A DNA stretch of 64,000 nucleotides from Leptospira ilyithenensis (GCF_004771005.1 NZ_RQHV01000050.1:1-64000), one strand, 5' to 3'. Positions 41,446-51,733 are shown, numbered from the stretch's first letter. Notes: a model not told the origin generated them from the sequence alone. Program-made: numbers and translations.

Positions 41446-42974
41446 ATCAAACGACAACCACACCACCCCGGGCAGGAAAAAAAGAATGGATCGGCCTTGC
41501 AGTCATCGCCCTTCCCTGCCTGCTTTATTCCATGGATCTGACGGTGTTGTACCTCGCAGTTCCTCACCTAACAGAGACGTTAAAGCCTACAGCCTCCCAG
41601 CTTTTATGGATCGTGGATATATACGGGTTTCTTGTGGCAGGATGTATGATTACGATGGGAACACTGGGAGACAGAATCGGAAGACGCAAACTACTATTAA
41701 TTGGTGCCTTTGCATTCGGGGTTGCCAGTATTCTTGCCGCATTTTCCACAACGGCGGAAATGTTGATTATTACCCGTGCCTTGCTCGGAATCACTGCGGC
41801 GACACTTGCCCCTTCCACTTTATCCCTGATTCGAAATATGTTTCATAATCCGGAAGAGCGCACTAGGGCCATCGGGATCTGGGGAACCAGTTTTTCCGTG
41901 GGAGGCGCTATTGGCCCACTCCTAGGAGGAGTTCTATTGGAGCATTATTGGTGGGGTTCCGTATTTTTAGTCAGTGTCCCGGTGATGGTACTTCTGTTAA
42001 TAGTGGGTCCCAAATTATTACCCGAATTCAAAGACCCGCAAGCAGGCAGGCTTGATATAACGAGCGCTATACTCTCACTTGTATCGGTACTCTCGGTGAT
42101 TTACGGGTTAAAGCAAATAGCGGAACACGGTTGGGGACTAGTTCCCGGTTTTTCCATTTTCGCAGGAATCATCTTCGGTCTTGTGTTTGTTCAAAGACAA
42201 AAAAAATTGAAAGACCCTCTCATCGACTTGGAATTGTTCAAAACACCCGCATTCAGTGTAGCTTTGCTTGCAAATACTCTTTCTATCTTCGTAGGACTGG
42301 GAAGTTTTTTATTCATCGCTCTGTATCTGCAATTGATATTGGGACTCTCTCCTTTTGAAGCCGGGTTATGGACCTTGCCAATGGCTGCCGGAAATATTTT
42401 GGGATCCATGTTTGTTCCGATACTCGTCAAATACATCCGCCCCGCCTTTGTCATAGCAGGTGGATTTGTACTTACGGCAATAGGCTTCTTTCTTTATGCA
42501 CAATTGGACGGAAGTTCCGGTCTCAGCTATATCGTGTCAGGCGGGATTATTCTTGCATTCGGAATCTGCTGTGTAGTGATTTTGGGAACGGACATCATAG
42601 TAAGTGCCGCTCCCGCAGAAAGAGCCGGTGCTGCCGCATCCATATCGGAAACAGGAGCCGAGTTAGGTGGTGTTCTGGGAATAGCCGTCTTGGGAAGTAT
42701 AGGAACCGCCGTTTACAGAAGTAAAATGACAGAATCCATTCCGGCAGGATTGACACAGGAAGTCGCTTTTGCTGCACAAAACAGCATCGGTACTGCGGTT
42801 GCCATCGCAAAAGAAGTTCCGGTTCAAACAGGTTCCATAATTCTCAGTTCGGCAAATGAAGCATTTACAAGCTCATTACAGCTTACGTCCGTTATCTGCG
42901 CACTCATTTCAATCGTTCTCGCGGTTACAGTCGTTTATATGCTTCGCAATATGAAGAAAGGAGAAGAAACATGA
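41442..42974 (+). CDS. MFS multidrug exporter, DHA2 (14-TM) type
   Basis: This 510-residue transporter has 14 predicted helices, the early Asp motif CLLYSMDLTVLYLAVPHL, motif A GTLGDRIGRRKLLLIGAF, and motif C-like GIWGTSFSVGGAIGPLLGG. It resembles SmvA/QacA-type proton-coupled exporters of cationic drugs, which is the likely but untested role. Its start overlaps the DHFR remnant by 4 bp and its stop overlaps the next gene by 4 bp. Confidence 0.9.
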   Translation: MNQTTTTPPRAGKKEWIGLAVIALPCLLYSMDLTVLYLAVPHLTETLKPTASQLLWIVDIYGFLVAGCMITMGTLGDRIGRRKLLLIGAFAFGVASILAAFSTTAEMLIITRALLGITAATLAPSTLSLIRNMFHNPEERTRAIGIWGTSFSVGGAIGPLLGGVLLEHYWWGSVFLVSVPVMVLLLIVGPKLLPEFKDPQAGRLDITSAILSLVSVLSVIYGLKQIAEHGWGLVPGFSIFAGIIFGLVFVQRQKKLKDPLIDLELFKTPAFSVALLANTLSIFVGLGSFLFIALYLQLILGLSPFEAGLWTLPMAAGNILGSMFVPILVKYIRPAFVIAGGFVLTAIGFFLYAQLDGSSGLSYIVSGGIILAFGICCVVILGTDIIVSAAPAERAGAAASISETGAELGGVLGIAVLGSIGTAVYRSKMTESIPAGLTQEVAFAAQNSIGTAVAIAKEVPVQTGSIILSSANEAFTSSLQLTSVICALISIVLAVTVVYMLRNMKKGEET

Positions 42975-43495
42975 AGACAGGCTATGATACAAAAATTGAA
43001 ATTCCCGATAGGGAATTGGTGATTTCCAGAATCTTTGACGCCCCGAGAGAACTGATCTACCGGATTTGGACCGATCCTAAACATGTTGTCAAGTGGTGGG
43101 GACCGAAAGATTTTACCAATCCTGTCTGTGAGATGGATTTGCAGGTAGGCGGAAAGTATAAATTTGTTATGCGGTCTCCCGAAGGAATCGACTATCCGGT
43201 TGTTGGGGTTTATCTGGAAATCGTAAAAAATGAAAAAATCGTATGCACCGACGTTGTCGAAGATCATCCGCAGGAATGGATGGATCAATTGAAGAAAGAT
43301 ATAGGAGAAAGCAAAGATTCTCCCGATTCGGTCGTAACGGTTCTTTTTGAAGATTTCGAAACAAACAAAACAAAGCTCACCATCCAAACTCGTTTCAAAT
43401 CGAACGGAGTCAGAGATGCATTCCACAATATGGGCATGGCGGATGGTTGGACGGAAAGTCTCGATCGTTTCGAAGCGGAAATTTTGAAAGTCTAA
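42971..43495 (+). CDS. SRPBCC/AHSA1-family protein
   Basis: This 174-residue protein has SRIFDAPRELIYRIWTDPKH, VVKWWGPKDFTNPVCEMDL and GGKYKFVMRSPEGIDYPV. It carries an insertion around residues 95-120 (EDHPQEWMDQLKKDIGESK) absent from its paralogues. The ATGA overlap with the MFS gene shows cotranscription. Confidence 0.92.
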   Translation: MKTGYDTKIEIPDRELVISRIFDAPRELIYRIWTDPKHVVKWWGPKDFTNPVCEMDLQVGGKYKFVMRSPEGIDYPVVGVYLEIVKNEKIVCTDVVEDHPQEWMDQLKKDIGESKDSPDSVVTVLFEDFETNKTKLTIQTRFKSNGVRDAFHNMGMADGWTESLDRFEAEILKV

Positions 43496-43616
43496 TGGTA
43501 ACTTATGAAAGCGGTTAAAGAGAAGTCGGGCAAAAAAGTTACAAATCAAAAGACGGAAAACTATACGTTTATGCTTTTCCCGCTTTTGATAGATATAAAA
43601 TTTAATAAGAAAACCG

Positions 43617-45293
43617 ATGAAAACAAATCGGAATCTGAAGATAAAAAAAGAATCCCAAGCGAAAATCCGCAAAGGTAAGAATTACGACCTTTTTTCCCCT
43701 TTGCCTTTGGAAGCATTTGCCAGTTTTGGTAGTATGGTGAAAGAACTCCAGCTCCGGCTGCTTCCTGAAATCGCAGGACAGACAGAGGAATTAAAAAACT
43801 ACCTGGCTTTAACTTTAAAAGTTCCTCCGGAAGACATCACTCATGTGGAAATAATCAATCGTTCCATAGACGCGCGCCAAAGAACCGTGTACGTCAATTT
43901 AAAAGTAAACGTTTTTATCAAAGAAGAATTTACGGAAAGTTTGCCGACTTTGCCTCGTTACCCGGATGTAAAAAACGCAGAGGAAGTTCTTATCATCGGC
44001 GCAGGTCCTGCAGGATTGTTTGCAGCCCTCAAACTCATTGAACAAGGAATCAAACCCATTCTGATAGAACGGGGAAAAGACGTAAAGGAACGAGTGTCCG
44101 ACCTGCGGGGAATCAACGTCCATCATATTGTTAACGAAGACTCTAACTACTGTTTTGGGGAAGGGGGAGCCGGAACATATTCGGACGGAAAACTTTATAC
44201 GAGGTCGAAAAAACGGGGAAATGTCCGGGAAATTTTGGAACTGCTCGTGGCATTCGGTGCCAACAAAGATATATTAGTCGAAGCACATCCCCATATTGGT
44301 ACAAATAAACTTCCGGATATCATCCGTCGCATCCGTGAAAATATCATACAACACGGTGGAGAAGTTCATTTTCAAGAAAGAGTGACGGATCTCGTCATAG
44401 ATAAAAACCAAATTCAAGGAGTATTGACAAAAGACGGACACCATTTCAAAGCAAAAAAAGTAATCCTGGCTACCGGACATTCTGCACGGGACATATTCGA
44501 ATTATTGCATAACAAAGGGATTCAAATCGAAATGAAGCCTCTTGCCGTTGGAGTCCGTGTCGAACACAAACAGTCTTTGATCGACTCCATTCAGTACAGT
44601 TGTGAAGATCGGGGCCTTTATCTTCCTCCTTCTCCTTACAGTCTTGTCAAACAGGTGGATGGAAGAGGAGTGTATTCTTTTTGTATGTGCCCCGGAGGTG
44701 TGATTGCACCTTGCGCCACCAAACCGGGAGAAGTCGTCACGAACGGATGGTCTTCTTCGCAACGATCCAGATCCACAGCCAATTCAGGCATCGTAGTGGA
44801 ACTGAAATCGGAAGATTTCAAACCATTTGCAGAACACGGCCCGCTTGCAGCGATGGAATTTCAAAAAGACATTGAAAAAAAAGCATGGGTCTTGGGCGGA
44901 GAAAAACAAACAGCTCCCGCGCAACGACTGTTAGATTTCATAGAAGGAAAAATTTCCGAAGACTTGCCGAAAACATCTTATCCTCCAGGTATTATTTCCA
45001 AAGACTTAAAAAATATTTTCCCCGACTTCATATACAAGGCCCTGCAAAAGGGATTTAGAGAATTTGACAAATCCATGCGCGGTTACCTAACCAACGATGC
45101 GGTTGTCCATGCCCCGGAAACCAGAACCTCTTCCCCGGTTCATATCCCCAGAGATCCGGAAAGTTTACAACATATCCAAATCAAAGGATTGTTTCCTTGC
45201 GGAGAAGGCGCCGGTTATGCGGGGGGAATTATTTCCGCCGCAATGGATGGAATCAGGTGTGCCGAAGCATGCTCGGTTCCCATTCCGAAATAA
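43617..45293 (+). CDS. FAD-dependent dehydrogenase, COG2509 type
   Basis: This 558-residue flavoprotein has an N-terminal domain of about 110 residues, then the FAD-binding VLIIGAGPAGLFAALKLIEQ, the family block NYCFGEGGAGTYSDGKLYTR, KKVILATGHSARDIFELL, YSFCMCPGGVIAPCAT and a final GLFPCGEGAGYAGGI. COG2509 dehydrogenases are widespread but have no assigned substrate. The start at ATG 43617 is provisional. Confidence 0.92.
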   Translation: MKTNRNLKIKKESQAKIRKGKNYDLFSPLPLEAFASFGSMVKELQLRLLPEIAGQTEELKNYLALTLKVPPEDITHVEIINRSIDARQRTVYVNLKVNVFIKEEFTESLPTLPRYPDVKNAEEVLIIGAGPAGLFAALKLIEQGIKPILIERGKDVKERVSDLRGINVHHIVNEDSNYCFGEGGAGTYSDGKLYTRSKKRGNVREILELLVAFGANKDILVEAHPHIGTNKLPDIIRRIRENIIQHGGEVHFQERVTDLVIDKNQIQGVLTKDGHHFKAKKVILATGHSARDIFELLHNKGIQIEMKPLAVGVRVEHKQSLIDSIQYSCEDRGLYLPPSPYSLVKQVDGRGVYSFCMCPGGVIAPCATKPGEVVTNGWSSSQRSRSTANSGIVVELKSEDFKPFAEHGPLAAMEFQKDIEKKAWVLGGEKQTAPAQRLLDFIEGKISEDLPKTSYPPGIISKDLKNIFPDFIYKALQKGFREFDKSMRGYLTNDAVVHAPETRTSSPVHIPRDPESLQHIQIKGLFPCGEGAGYAGGIISAAMDGIRCAEACSVPIPK

Positions 45294-45374
45294 GAGGTTT
45301 CCAGAGTGATCCTTATTTATTTTAGTTTTAGATCTAGTGCCATTGAATAGTTTAGGTTTCCAACGAGGAAAGAT

Positions 45375-46982
45375 ATGTTCACACTGGAAGAATTGAAAAA
45401 AAATTGGATTTTTATCTTGGGAATCGTATTCCTGTTTCTCGCTACAATCTACGGACTCAGTGTTGCTTTCGAAGAAAATCTGATTCCCGAAGAAGCTAAA
45501 ATCGGATTCGGCTTATTCCTTTCTCTTACCATTTGTTTTATAGGATTCAAATTATTTTCCAATCAAATTGAACTCATAGGAGAAGTCATTTCGGGATTTG
45601 GAGTTTCCATCTTATTTGCAACATTCGCATATGCGAGCTTTGTCTCCCACATTCAATGGTCTTCTTATACTTTATTCGTATCTCTTGCCGCAGTTTCCGC
45701 TACTCTGATTTATTTTTCCTACAGATTCGGAATGAGAATTCTCATGAACATTTGTTTGGCGGGAGGTCTGATAACTCCTCTCATCATCAATGCTGTCCCT
45801 TCCCAAACAGTTCTGCTCTTCGTTTATGTTTTCATTTTAAATATTACAAGTCTTTACCTGAGTTTTCTCAAAAAATGGCCTGAGACCAGAGCTGTTTCCC
45901 TTTTCATTACCATTCTTATTTTTCTAACTTATTATATCAAATTTTCACCCGTCACTTGGCCCGAACCTTTCTTCTATATTTCCGTTTTGTTTTTAATTTA
46001 TCTTATCGGACTTCTCGTCTCTGCCAAATTTGAAAAGGAAAAATTCGACGGAATCAGCCTTTATATCAGCGTTCTAAATATACTAAACTATGTTATATGG
46101 ACTATTTACATATTCAAAGCATTTACCCTTGTTTATTCGATTCCTCTGATCATTCTCAGTTTTATACTGATCGGGACGGCCGCCTTATTGCATTTTTTTT
46201 TGAAAGAAAGCAATTTATCGGCGATCGTCTATCTGGTCGTAGGTTATTTGTTACTCGGTATTTCTTTCGGAAATATTGCCGACTCCTACCAGGACAAAGG
46301 TATGAATTATGTGATCGTCACTACAGGATGGCTTTTCATCATTTCCTCCATTTATATGTTTGGAAAAAAAATCAAACAACAACAACTCATGCTTGGAAGT
46401 ATCTATCTGTTCGTTGTCCTCCTTGTCTATTGGTATGCGAATGCATGGAGCGTGGAATGGATCGAAATTTTGGGATTCAAATACATTCCTTTTTTAAATC
46501 CCGGTGCTTTGGTTTGGATCTTGATCGCATCCGTTTCCTTTTATATCGCTAAGGTGGGAACAAGCGAGCTTGCGGATGAGAAACATGAAATTCTCCAACT
46601 ACCTAGAGTGATTTGGGAACTTTCTTTTTCCATCATCGGTCATTTGGTTGTAGGGGGACTACTCACTGTTCAAATTCAAAACCTTTGGTTGGCTTACGAA
46701 TTTACTTCCATCCAATCGGACGTGGTTCTTTCCATCTCATGGACCATCTATTCTTTGATCCTATTTCTTTGGGGAGCTTACTCCAAGAACACTGCTTTTC
46801 GTGCCTTCGGATCCATAGTTTTGATTTTGGTATCTTTAAAAGTTTTTTTCTTCGATCTGGAAGATCAGTCTAAGGCATACAAAGCGGTTTTCTTCTTTAT
46901 TTTAGCGGTTCTTGTCATCTCCATTGCTTATGTAAATCAACGATGGAACACTCAGGAAACAAAAGAAAAACCAAAAACGTAA
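45375..46982 (+). CDS. DUF2339 membrane protein
   Basis: This 535-residue protein has about 15 membrane helices and the DUF2339 pattern (GFGLFLSLTICFIGFKLF, GEVISGFGVSILFATFAYAS, LMNICLAGGLITPLIIN). The family is of unknown function. GAGGAAAG precedes the ATG. Confidence 0.87.
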   Translation: MFTLEELKKNWIFILGIVFLFLATIYGLSVAFEENLIPEEAKIGFGLFLSLTICFIGFKLFSNQIELIGEVISGFGVSILFATFAYASFVSHIQWSSYTLFVSLAAVSATLIYFSYRFGMRILMNICLAGGLITPLIINAVPSQTVLLFVYVFILNITSLYLSFLKKWPETRAVSLFITILIFLTYYIKFSPVTWPEPFFYISVLFLIYLIGLLVSAKFEKEKFDGISLYISVLNILNYVIWTIYIFKAFTLVYSIPLIILSFILIGTAALLHFFLKESNLSAIVYLVVGYLLLGISFGNIADSYQDKGMNYVIVTTGWLFIISSIYMFGKKIKQQQLMLGSIYLFVVLLVYWYANAWSVEWIEILGFKYIPFLNPGALVWILIASVSFYIAKVGTSELADEKHEILQLPRVIWELSFSIIGHLVVGGLLTVQIQNLWLAYEFTSIQSDVVLSISWTIYSLILFLWGAYSKNTAFRAFGSIVLILVSLKVFFFDLEDQSKAYKAVFFFILAVLVISIAYVNQRWNTQETKEKPKT

Positions 46983-47044
46983 AATTAAAAATAACTTTAT
47001 GTAACTTTTATCCGCCTTAAAGCGAAGTATAGGGAGACCTTATA

Positions 47045-47545
47045 ATGAAAATCAACCATCAAATCATCTCCCAACTTCGTGTACTCGGCACTATCCTCGG
47101 CGAACTCAAAGAAGAAGAGTTTGTCGAAAAAGATTCTCTGCTTTGCGGAAGCTCCATCGGCCAACATGTAAGACATACTTTGGAATTCATTGAATGCTTA
47201 ATAAATTCCAAAGAAGGGGAAATTTTATCTTATGACGATCGTAAAAGAAACCTTACATTGGAATCATCTCTTTCTTTTGCAAGAGAGACTTTGGAAAAAA
47301 CCGAGCTTGATTTGTCCGATTACATTCCTTCCGGAAAAATCCGAATCAAACATATCTTAAATGAAACGGAAAGTTTTATCACGGAAACAAACGGAGAAAG
47401 GGAATTGCTTTTTGTACTCGATCATATGATCCATCATATGGCTCTCATTCGAATTGCGATGGAAAATAAATTCCAATGGATTTTTTTACCTGCGGATTTC
47501 GGATACACTCCTTCCACTTTGATCGCCAGATCCGTCCCAAGATAG
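47045..47545 (+). CDS. DinB-like protein
   Basis: This 166-residue four-helix protein has metal-ligand-like histidines in SSIGQHVRHTLEFIE and in LLFVLDHMIHHMALIRI, as in DinB/YfiT-type proteins. Such proteins often use thiol cofactors. The exact activity is unknown. AGGGAG precedes the ATG. Confidence 0.8.
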   Translation: MKINHQIISQLRVLGTILGELKEEEFVEKDSLLCGSSIGQHVRHTLEFIECLINSKEGEILSYDDRKRNLTLESSLSFARETLEKTELDLSDYIPSGKIRIKHILNETESFITETNGERELLFVLDHMIHHMALIRIAMENKFQWIFLPADFGYTPSTLIARSVPR

Positions 47546-47551
47546 TTTTCC

Positions 47552-49153
47552 ATGTTGGACTTTCTTCTACTGATCGGGGGTACGTTCGTATCTGAAGATT
47601 TCACCTGTATTACGGGTGGAGTGTTGGCAAAAGACGGAAAAATCAATTTAGCGCTAGTTATATTTTCGTGCACGACAGGAATCTACCTGGGAGATGCAAT
47701 TCTGTTCTTTACGGGAAGATACTGTAATCAATTTTTACTCTCCTTTTCCCGATGGAAATCCATTACAAATTCCGGAATCATCCGATCCTACCAGACAAAA
47801 CTGGATAATAGCTTCGGATTCACTATCTTTCTATGCCGGTTTCTTCCCGGAACCAGACTTCCTATCTATGTGTTTGCGGGGATCACGGGCAAAAGGGTTT
47901 TTTCATTCCTGGTTTATAGTTTTTTTGCAGCCCTACTTTGGACGCCTTTACTCATACTTTTGGCGTATTACTTCGGAAAGGCGGTTGAGGCTTTTTTCCA
48001 TTCGGGGTATTTTTATCTTTCCCTATTCATAGCAGTTCTTTCTTTTTATTCGGTATATCGTTTTGTTTTGTCGATTCTTATCCGAGAGAAGAGAGTGGCA
48101 TTGGTTCTATCTTTAAAAAAATCGATTCGTTTGGAATTTTGGCCGGCTTGGATTTTTTATCTTCCACTAGTTCCTTACGCAGGATTTCTAACGATTCGTT
48201 ATTTAGGTTTCCGTTATATCACGGCGTCCAATCCCGGGATTTTTGCAGGCGGGATCGCAGGTGAATCCAAATCGGAAATTTTATCGAATCTTCCCATCGA
48301 TTCCGTTTCCAAATTCAAACTTCTTTCACCAAATATAGATTATAATGAAGATCTGATTCTGAAGTACATCTCTGACTTGCAAATTCAATTTCCTATCATC
48401 ATAAAGCCGGATATAGGAGAAAGAGGTGCGGGAGTGCATTTGGTTCATTCCGTACAGGAAGCTTTGGAAGTTTTGAAAATCAAACTGGCTTTTATTTTGC
48501 AAGAATATCATCCGGGGCCGTTGGAAGCCGGAATTTTTTACTACCGGTTTCCCGATGAGGGCAAAGGTCATATTCTTTCCATCACTGACAAAATTTTTCC
48601 CATTCTATCAGGCGATGGCAGAAGAAATCTAAAAGAACTGATCGAAACTCATGAAAGATTTCGATTTCAAAAGGAGACTTATTTCCGAATTCTAAATTGG
48701 AAATTGGAACGGATTCCCGCACCGGGAGAAAAAGTCAAACTGGGATTTGCGGGCAATCACATCCAAGGATGTATGTTTAAAGACGGATCCCATTTGATCA
48801 CAGACAAGCTGGAAGAGAAGATAGACAAAATTTCCAAACAATTCAAAGGATTTTATTTTGGAAGATATGATATTCGTTATGCGAACGAAGGATCACTCAA
48901 ACTCGGAGAAAATTTCAAAATCATAGAACTCAACGGGGCGATGAGCGAATCCACGAATTTATATGATCCTGATTTTTCTATTTGCAGGTCTTACCGATAC
49001 CTTTTCAAACAATGGGCGATTCTCTTCAAGATAGGATATCAAAATTATAAATCGGGAAACCCGATGGTCACTTGGTACCAGTTTTATCGGATTTTAAAAG
49101 ACCATACTCAATACAAAAAGAACATCAGCTCGGTTACAAAACTTTCCGTTTGA
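47552..49153 (+). CDS. DedA (VTT) and ATP-grasp fusion protein
   Basis: This 533-residue protein joins two domains. Residues 1-175 are a DedA/VTT membrane domain with IYLGDAILFFTGRYCNQFLL and the family FLCRFLPGTRLPIYVFAG. Residues about 190-530 are an ATP-grasp ligase-like domain with IIKPDIGERGAGVHLV, FILQEYHPGPLEAGIFYYRF, SGDGRRNLKELIE, FGRYDIRYA and KIIELNGAMSEST. DedA proteins are thought to flip lipids; ATP-grasp enzymes ligate carboxylates to amines. A membrane-coupled modification of a lipid or wall precursor is inferred. It follows the DinB gene after 6 bp. Confidence 0.88.
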   Translation: MLDFLLLIGGTFVSEDFTCITGGVLAKDGKINLALVIFSCTTGIYLGDAILFFTGRYCNQFLLSFSRWKSITNSGIIRSYQTKLDNSFGFTIFLCRFLPGTRLPIYVFAGITGKRVFSFLVYSFFAALLWTPLLILLAYYFGKAVEAFFHSGYFYLSLFIAVLSFYSVYRFVLSILIREKRVALVLSLKKSIRLEFWPAWIFYLPLVPYAGFLTIRYLGFRYITASNPGIFAGGIAGESKSEILSNLPIDSVSKFKLLSPNIDYNEDLILKYISDLQIQFPIIIKPDIGERGAGVHLVHSVQEALEVLKIKLAFILQEYHPGPLEAGIFYYRFPDEGKGHILSITDKIFPILSGDGRRNLKELIETHERFRFQKETYFRILNWKLERIPAPGEKVKLGFAGNHIQGCMFKDGSHLITDKLEEKIDKISKQFKGFYFGRYDIRYANEGSLKLGENFKIIELNGAMSESTNLYDPDFSICRSYRYLFKQWAILFKIGYQNYKSGNPMVTWYQFYRILKDHTQYKKNISSVTKLSV

Positions 49154-49549
49154 TCATTGAAAATAATGTTTCAAGACAGGAATGTTTTTTCTCTCAACAT
49201 ATACCAAATATACGGATGAGATCAGAACGATACAAGCCAAACCGAATAGAACTCCGTAATCTCCCATCACTTCCACTCCAAGAAAGATCAAATGGGAAAG
49301 GATCGCTCCGCTTATGATATTGAGAGAGATAAGGGCACCTAACCAGACAAAGGAGGGAATCAAAAGCAGCACAGCAGCGAGCAATTCCACTCCTGCGGAA
49401 ACATATCTGCCCCAAGGCTCCATTCCCAGGGTTGTAAAAATATAAACGGACTCTTCCGCACCCGTAAACTTAAAATAAAGAGTCTGGCCAAGTATAATAG
49501 CTGCTATAAATCGTGCGGAATGGAAAATGATTTTTTGTGATTTTGTCAT
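49154..49549 (-). CDS. DoxX-family membrane protein
   Basis: This 131-residue protein has four membrane helices and the DoxX opening (ARFIAAIILGQTLYFKFTGA), then VSAGVELLAAVLLLIPSF. Its stop abuts the stop of the convergent fusion gene. It overlaps the upstream hydrolase gene by 4 bp, so the two are cotranscribed. Confidence 0.86.
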   Translation of the reverse strand: MTKSQKIIFHSARFIAAIILGQTLYFKFTGAEESVYIFTTLGMEPWGRYVSAGVELLAAVLLLIPSFVWLGALISLNIISGAILSHLIFLGVEVMGDYGVLFGLACIVLISSVYLVYVERKNIPVLKHYFQ

Positions 49550-50433
49550 TTAGAATTTACCATTAATATTTTATCTTTGATTAACTTCTCTTGGGTCCAG
49601 GGAATGAAATGATTTTCATCCGTAAGTTCCATACTTTCGAATCGACGGGGATTTATTTTTTTTCTCATATATTCAACATTCTCAAATGAAACTAAAAAAT
49701 CCTTTTTTCCATGAATGCTAATGACTGGAAAATTAATAAATTTCCAAATACCATCCCAATCAGTCAGTTGCCATTTTAGGGGTATCATCTCATCATTGCT
49801 ATTGATTATTTCTTTCGGTAGGAAAATTTTAACAAAAAAATAAGTGGCCAACCGATTATACCACCTTACTTCCTCTAGTTGGGAGTCCATCGGCGCGGAT
49901 AGAAGAAAGAGCGCATCTTTTCTATAAGGAATATCAATCGCGACTTTAGCGGCAATCGGCCCTCCGTAAGAATGGCCCACTAAAATCAATGTCGGTTTTG
50001 TTCGGTCGGAAACAAATTGTTCTTTTAAAAAACGTTCAATTGCAATACGGATGAGTCCGGCTTGCAATTGCAAATCGGCAATGGAAGAATCCTTACCGGA
50101 AAGTCCGAAACCGGGACGATCCAAAGATAGTATACAGAAAGAACTTCGAAGATCTTTGTCTTTCAAATAAGCGATATAATCACTCCATCCGCCGGGAGAA
50201 CCGTGGACAAAAATCAAAACTTTATTTTTGTTCGGCAAACAACCGCTTGTTACAAGAAATATTTTTCTATCTTCTGCAGTAACATAAAACTCCTTCACAT
50301 CCGATATCTCCGACTTTAATTCCAACAACGATTTTTTGGAATCCGCGCTGCAACTGAAACAAAATAAGAACATACTGATCATACAGAAGCAAAATAAATT
50401 CTTATTATTGAATATAAGATTTGTTGCTAACAC
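49546..50433 (-). CDS. Alpha/beta hydrolase, probable lipoprotein
   Basis: This 295-residue hydrolase has a lipoprotein-like signal (MISMFLFCFSCSADSKK), oxyanion loop VLIFVHGSPGGWSDYIAYL, LSLDRPGFGLSG, nucleophile elbow LVGHSYGGPIA (Ser), and a late His in DENHFIPWTQ. The true start may be the internal Met before ISMF. The substrate is unknown. Confidence 0.85.
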   Translation of the reverse strand: MLATNLIFNNKNLFCFCMISMFLFCFSCSADSKKSLLELKSEISDVKEFYVTAEDRKIFLVTSGCLPNKNKVLIFVHGSPGGWSDYIAYLKDKDLRSSFCILSLDRPGFGLSGKDSSIADLQLQAGLIRIAIERFLKEQFVSDRTKPTLILVGHSYGGPIAAKVAIDIPYRKDALFLLSAPMDSQLEEVRWYNRLATYFFVKIFLPKEIINSNDEMIPLKWQLTDWDGIWKFINFPVISIHGKKDFLVSFENVEYMRKKINPRRFESMELTDENHFIPWTQEKLIKDKILMVNSK

Positions 50434-50446
50434 AAAAATCGGATTT

Positions 50447-51733
50447 TTAAGAATTCTGAATCCCCAAATACATTTCTTTGAATTTGGAATTCGGTTTCAA
50501 CGGATCTCTCAAATCGGAAAGGTCTTCCTTCAAACCTTTGACCAAATACATATCGATCTCTCCTTTGTTTTTGGCAGTTATCTTTCCTCTATGTTCGCAT
50601 TCGAAAAAATCTTTGACTTGTTCATAAGTTGCAAAAGATATATTCACTTCTCCCACAATCCCGGAACTTTCCAAACGACTCGCGGTATTTACACTATCAC
50701 CCCAGATATCATAGGCGAATTTTTCAGTACCGATCACTCCCGCGACTGCGGCGCCGGTGTGAATGCCTAATCTCAACTCCCAAAAGGGTTGATTTTTCAA
50801 TGATTTGACCTCTTTTTCGTCTTTCATGTATCTTTGGAATTCAAGACCACATAACACGGAATCAATGGGATGTGTTTTGTTCCGAACCGGCAATCCTCCC
50901 GCAGCCATATACGCATCACCGATGGTTTTGATTTTTTCCATATTATGGTTTTTAATAATGGAATCGAAACTTCGGAAAAAACGATCCAGTTCGCTTAATA
51001 GTTCTTCAGGACTCATTTTTTCCGCGACTTTCGTAAATCCTGCCATATCCGTAAAAAGGATGGAGATGCTTTCGTAACGGACCGGAGCAACGGATTGATT
51101 CTTTTTTAATTCTTCCGCGATGGATCCCGGAAGAATATTAAGCAAAAGAGAATCCGATTTTTTTCTTTCTATATTCAGGTTTCTACTCAAAATAAAGATA
51201 AGTATCCCTGTTAGTATTTGCACGAATATGTAATTTCCGCCGGCATCCAAGTACCTTTCCGCATCATTTGGATAAAATATTACAAGATCCCTTCTATAAT
51301 ATTCTATCGTGTATAGGGAAGCGGTAAACCCGATGTAAATCAGATATAAAATCCAAACACGATGATCCCTCAAAAGAATCATGGCAATTACCAATGCAGG
51401 TATAAAATAATAATGATTTCCCCCGAGAGAACCCCCGTTATAAAACCACATCGAGGACAAATACGTTAAGATCGTAAAATTAAAAGGCCAATACAGAGAG
51501 TAATATAAGTTCTTTACCCGAGCCAGAATGTACATTCCGAACATCAAAAGTCCCGATGTTAGATTTAAGATAAAAATAACTTCAAAATTGGGTAAGTAAA
51601 AGGAGCCCAATGCCCCGAATATATTGAGGAATGCATTTACCAAAGAAACAGTATTAAAGAGACGATGTTCCAAGGAGTTATGTCTGGGATCACCAAATAG
51701 CAAATAAACGAAGGATAAAAAGGTCTCTTTCAT
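50447..51733 (-). CDS. Class III adenylyl cyclase (chromosomal relative)
   Basis: This 428-residue protein has six N-terminal membrane helices, a linker with LLLNILPGSIAEELKKNQ and a class III cyclase domain. Catalytic residues are complete: metal Asp in SILFTDMAGF and KTIGDAYMAAGG, adenine Lys/Asp (KIKTIGD, YDIWGD) and Asn/Arg in VNTASRLES. Domain order and linker match the cassette cyclase at 17.5-18.9 kb. cAMP made here could bind the cNMP domains of the ABC transporter encoded at 58-61 kb, but this is inference. Confidence 0.92.
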   Translation of the reverse strand: MKETFLSFVYLLFGDPRHNSLEHRLFNTVSLVNAFLNIFGALGSFYLPNFEVIFILNLTSGLLMFGMYILARVKNLYYSLYWPFNFTILTYLSSMWFYNGGSLGGNHYYFIPALVIAMILLRDHRVWILYLIYIGFTASLYTIEYYRRDLVIFYPNDAERYLDAGGNYIFVQILTGILIFILSRNLNIERKKSDSLLLNILPGSIAEELKKNQSVAPVRYESISILFTDMAGFTKVAEKMSPEELLSELDRFFRSFDSIIKNHNMEKIKTIGDAYMAAGGLPVRNKTHPIDSVLCGLEFQRYMKDEKEVKSLKNQPFWELRLGIHTGAAVAGVIGTEKFAYDIWGDSVNTASRLESSGIVGEVNISFATYEQVKDFFECEHRGKITAKNKGEIDMYLVKGLKEDLSDLRDPLKPNSKFKEMYLGIQNS

